DNA from: Centropus unirufus
Taxonomy: Eukaryota; Chordata; Aves; Cuculiformes; Centropidae
Assembly: GCA_013397695.1 (NCBI GenBank)
Contig: VYZI01000018.1
Coordinates: forward strand, 2,454,420 to 2,518,419
Reading direction: 5' to 3'
Length of the DNA: 64,000 bases
Position numbers and translations under genes: made by a program. A model generated the notes under the pieces. The model worked only from the letters and a program-made list of their open reading frames with translations, did not search any database and had not been told where the DNA came from. Shown here in pieces: positions 62,431-64,000 of the stretch; position 1 is the first letter of the stretch; every line of letters begins with the position of its first letter.

Positions 62431-64000
62431 CCAGGAGATACAAATGGAGAAAAGGCACTTTTCAGTTGTTTACTTACTGTCCTCTATGCTGCAGGTATGC
62501 TAGCACTCCAGGTAAATTATTTAACTCGCTGGAGTTCCCCTGAGTTTCTCTAGAGAATTTAAAAAAACAAATCTGTTTTCAATGACTGAACTAATATTGG
62601 AGCATGGAATGGGAAGAAAGCCAGAAAAAAAACCAAACAAACCCCAACCTGTCTTTGGGATACTTTGCCTCAGAGGAAACATGGCACATGTAGAGGTCTG
62701 TGGTTCTTTTTCTGGAAACACTTCATGCTGGGGCAGGCTATCCCCTGGGATTTGAACTGACTGTTTCAGAACATGTCATTCTTCTATCATAGACAGGAGC
62801 TTTGCCATACTCGATAGTCAAATCCCTATTATGATTAATAAAGAATTACTAAGGTATCTGTAAGATAAATGACACTAGAAAGGTGGTATGCACTCTTAAA
62901 ATAAATGGATGTATAGCCCAAACCACTACTGTTGAAGTCTCGATTAACTTATTAACGTGTCTATTAATAATATTTATAAACTCTTATATACAGTCTGACC
63001 TATACTAAATCCCAGATCTCCTTAATGTCTTAAGTAACATGTTGTTCCTCTGCAAATAGTTAAAGAGCTCAGTGGCGATGGAGAATCTGCAAAGGGTTTT
63101 GGTGGGTCCCATTTGTAGTAGTCTGTCCAAAGTAATTAAATCTTCCAGAAGATTTATTCTTGCCCACTCTTATGTAGCCTACATGCTGGCAGAACAGGGT
63201 GGGAAAACGGGAAATCTTTGAGGCTGGACAAGCACTGATCAGCAACAACCAAAATGTTGCTGTTATCAATGCTGTTTTAGCCTCAGATCCAGAACCCAGC
63301 ACCAGAGGAGCTGCTATGAATATAGTTAACCCCATCCCTGACAGGCCCTATACAGGCAGTTTTGAATTAATTTGGATACTCTGGAAAGGTTGAATATGGA
63401 AATGGCATCTGAATGGAAGAGGTTGGTTGCTGCCTGTAGTTTCAATTCAGCTGTGAAACTGTAAGAAGGAAAAAATATAATCTGTGCAGAAGTTGTTACT
63501 GAGAGGATCTTAGCCAAGAAATCAGAGGAAGCTCTGGGAAATGCAATTGCTAGAGGAAGCAGCTCTCAAAGGTCAACAATTACATGGTATTTGTGGTGGT
63601 TATTCTGGTATGAGAAAGTGTTTGCACTGGACAAAGACAAGTTTCTTCCTTATCTTACAGTGGTAAAATGCAACACTTGGCTTTTGTTCTGCACTTCACA
63701 TAATTAAATTATGGCTTTTTGTTGGAACATTGAAACAAAAGCAAGCAAGAAAATCTCTGAAGACTATTAATGGCAAGATCAGTGCTGGGCTTCTCTGCAC
63801 TGTGAAGACCTGCAGTGCCGGTCTGTGCGAGGTGGAGCACATCTGAGGAAGCTATGGGCTACCAACAGCAGTTGCTGCTGGCAGTGTCGTCTCACCAGCA
63901 TGAAATGAAAAACTCCCGAGAGGAGCAGGTGCCAGTTTTGACTCCTGACGCTTGGCCAGTGCCCAGCTCCAGGCTGTCAGACCTCCTCTCTTTGCAGTAT

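Larger units (their letters stand above)
50313..64000. other. Downstream flank of LNPK, no confirmed gene
   Basis: No spliced gene, RNA gene or clear interspersed repeat is recognised in these 13.7 kb. Open frames are short except the minus-strand frame at 52482-52871. In mammals the LNPK 3' side opens into a gene desert with long-range HOXD limb enhancers; by synteny this could be its start. Candidate elements are listed separately. Confidence 0.55.

Noticed and set aside
1..64000. CRISPR arrays, operons or prokaryotic features
   Set aside because: Spliced vertebrate gene, CR1 repeats and AT-rich introns show a eukaryotic nuclear locus; no array-like repeats were seen.

Overview
The window is a GC-poor vertebrate nuclear segment with one recognisable protein-coding gene. 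CR1-type LINE 3' ends and an avian ERV-type LTR point to a bird; I cannot assign a species. The gene is LNPK (lunapark, KIAA1715 orthologue), complete on the + strand: a CpG-island promoter at about 9360-10190, a non-coding first exon ending at 9909, and twelve coding exons from the ATG at 14013 to the TAA at 49563. All splice sites are GT/AG and the exon phases join without a break to give 416 residues. The proximal poly(A) signal is at 50289-50294.

Layout. Positions 1 to about 8.6 kb are non-coding. In vertebrates LNPK sits next to EVX2 and the HOXD cluster and is transcribed away from EVX2, so this stretch should be the part of the EVX2-LNPK spacer nearest LNPK; that is inferred from known synteny, since no HOXD or EVX2 exon is in the window. 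It holds AT-rich, homeodomain-motif-rich blocks that could be limb or HOXD regulatory elements. A truncated LTR (about 8598-8990) lies just upstream of the CpG island and a second LTR (about 11755-12228) lies in intron 1. The gene body (9.8-50.3 kb) carries one small (25.9 kb) and one larger (32.3-32.8 kb) CR1 fragment, a nested pair of CR1s (44.18-44.72 kb), a motif-rich candidate enhancer in intron 6 (29.44-29.80 kb) and a weaker one in intron 9 (38.56-38.78 kb). From 50.3 to 64 kb is downstream flank, which in other vertebrates is a gene desert with long-range HOXD limb and digit enhancers. It holds possible distal poly(A) signals, candidate conserved elements near 60.2 and 62.3 kb, small tandem duplications, and one unexplained minus-strand reading frame (52482-52871) with codon-like composition.

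Lunapark is an endoplasmic-reticulum membrane protein that stabilises three-way tubule junctions. The predicted product keeps the myristoylation-type N-terminus, two hydrophobic segments, flanking coiled coils, the C4 zinc finger and the LNPARK motif, and ends in a shorter, diverged acidic tail. Nothing here is a clearly new system. The most useful leads are the candidate cis-regulatory blocks, LTRs around the promoter, a possible uORF, a possible NAGNAG acceptor and the unidentified minus-strand frame.
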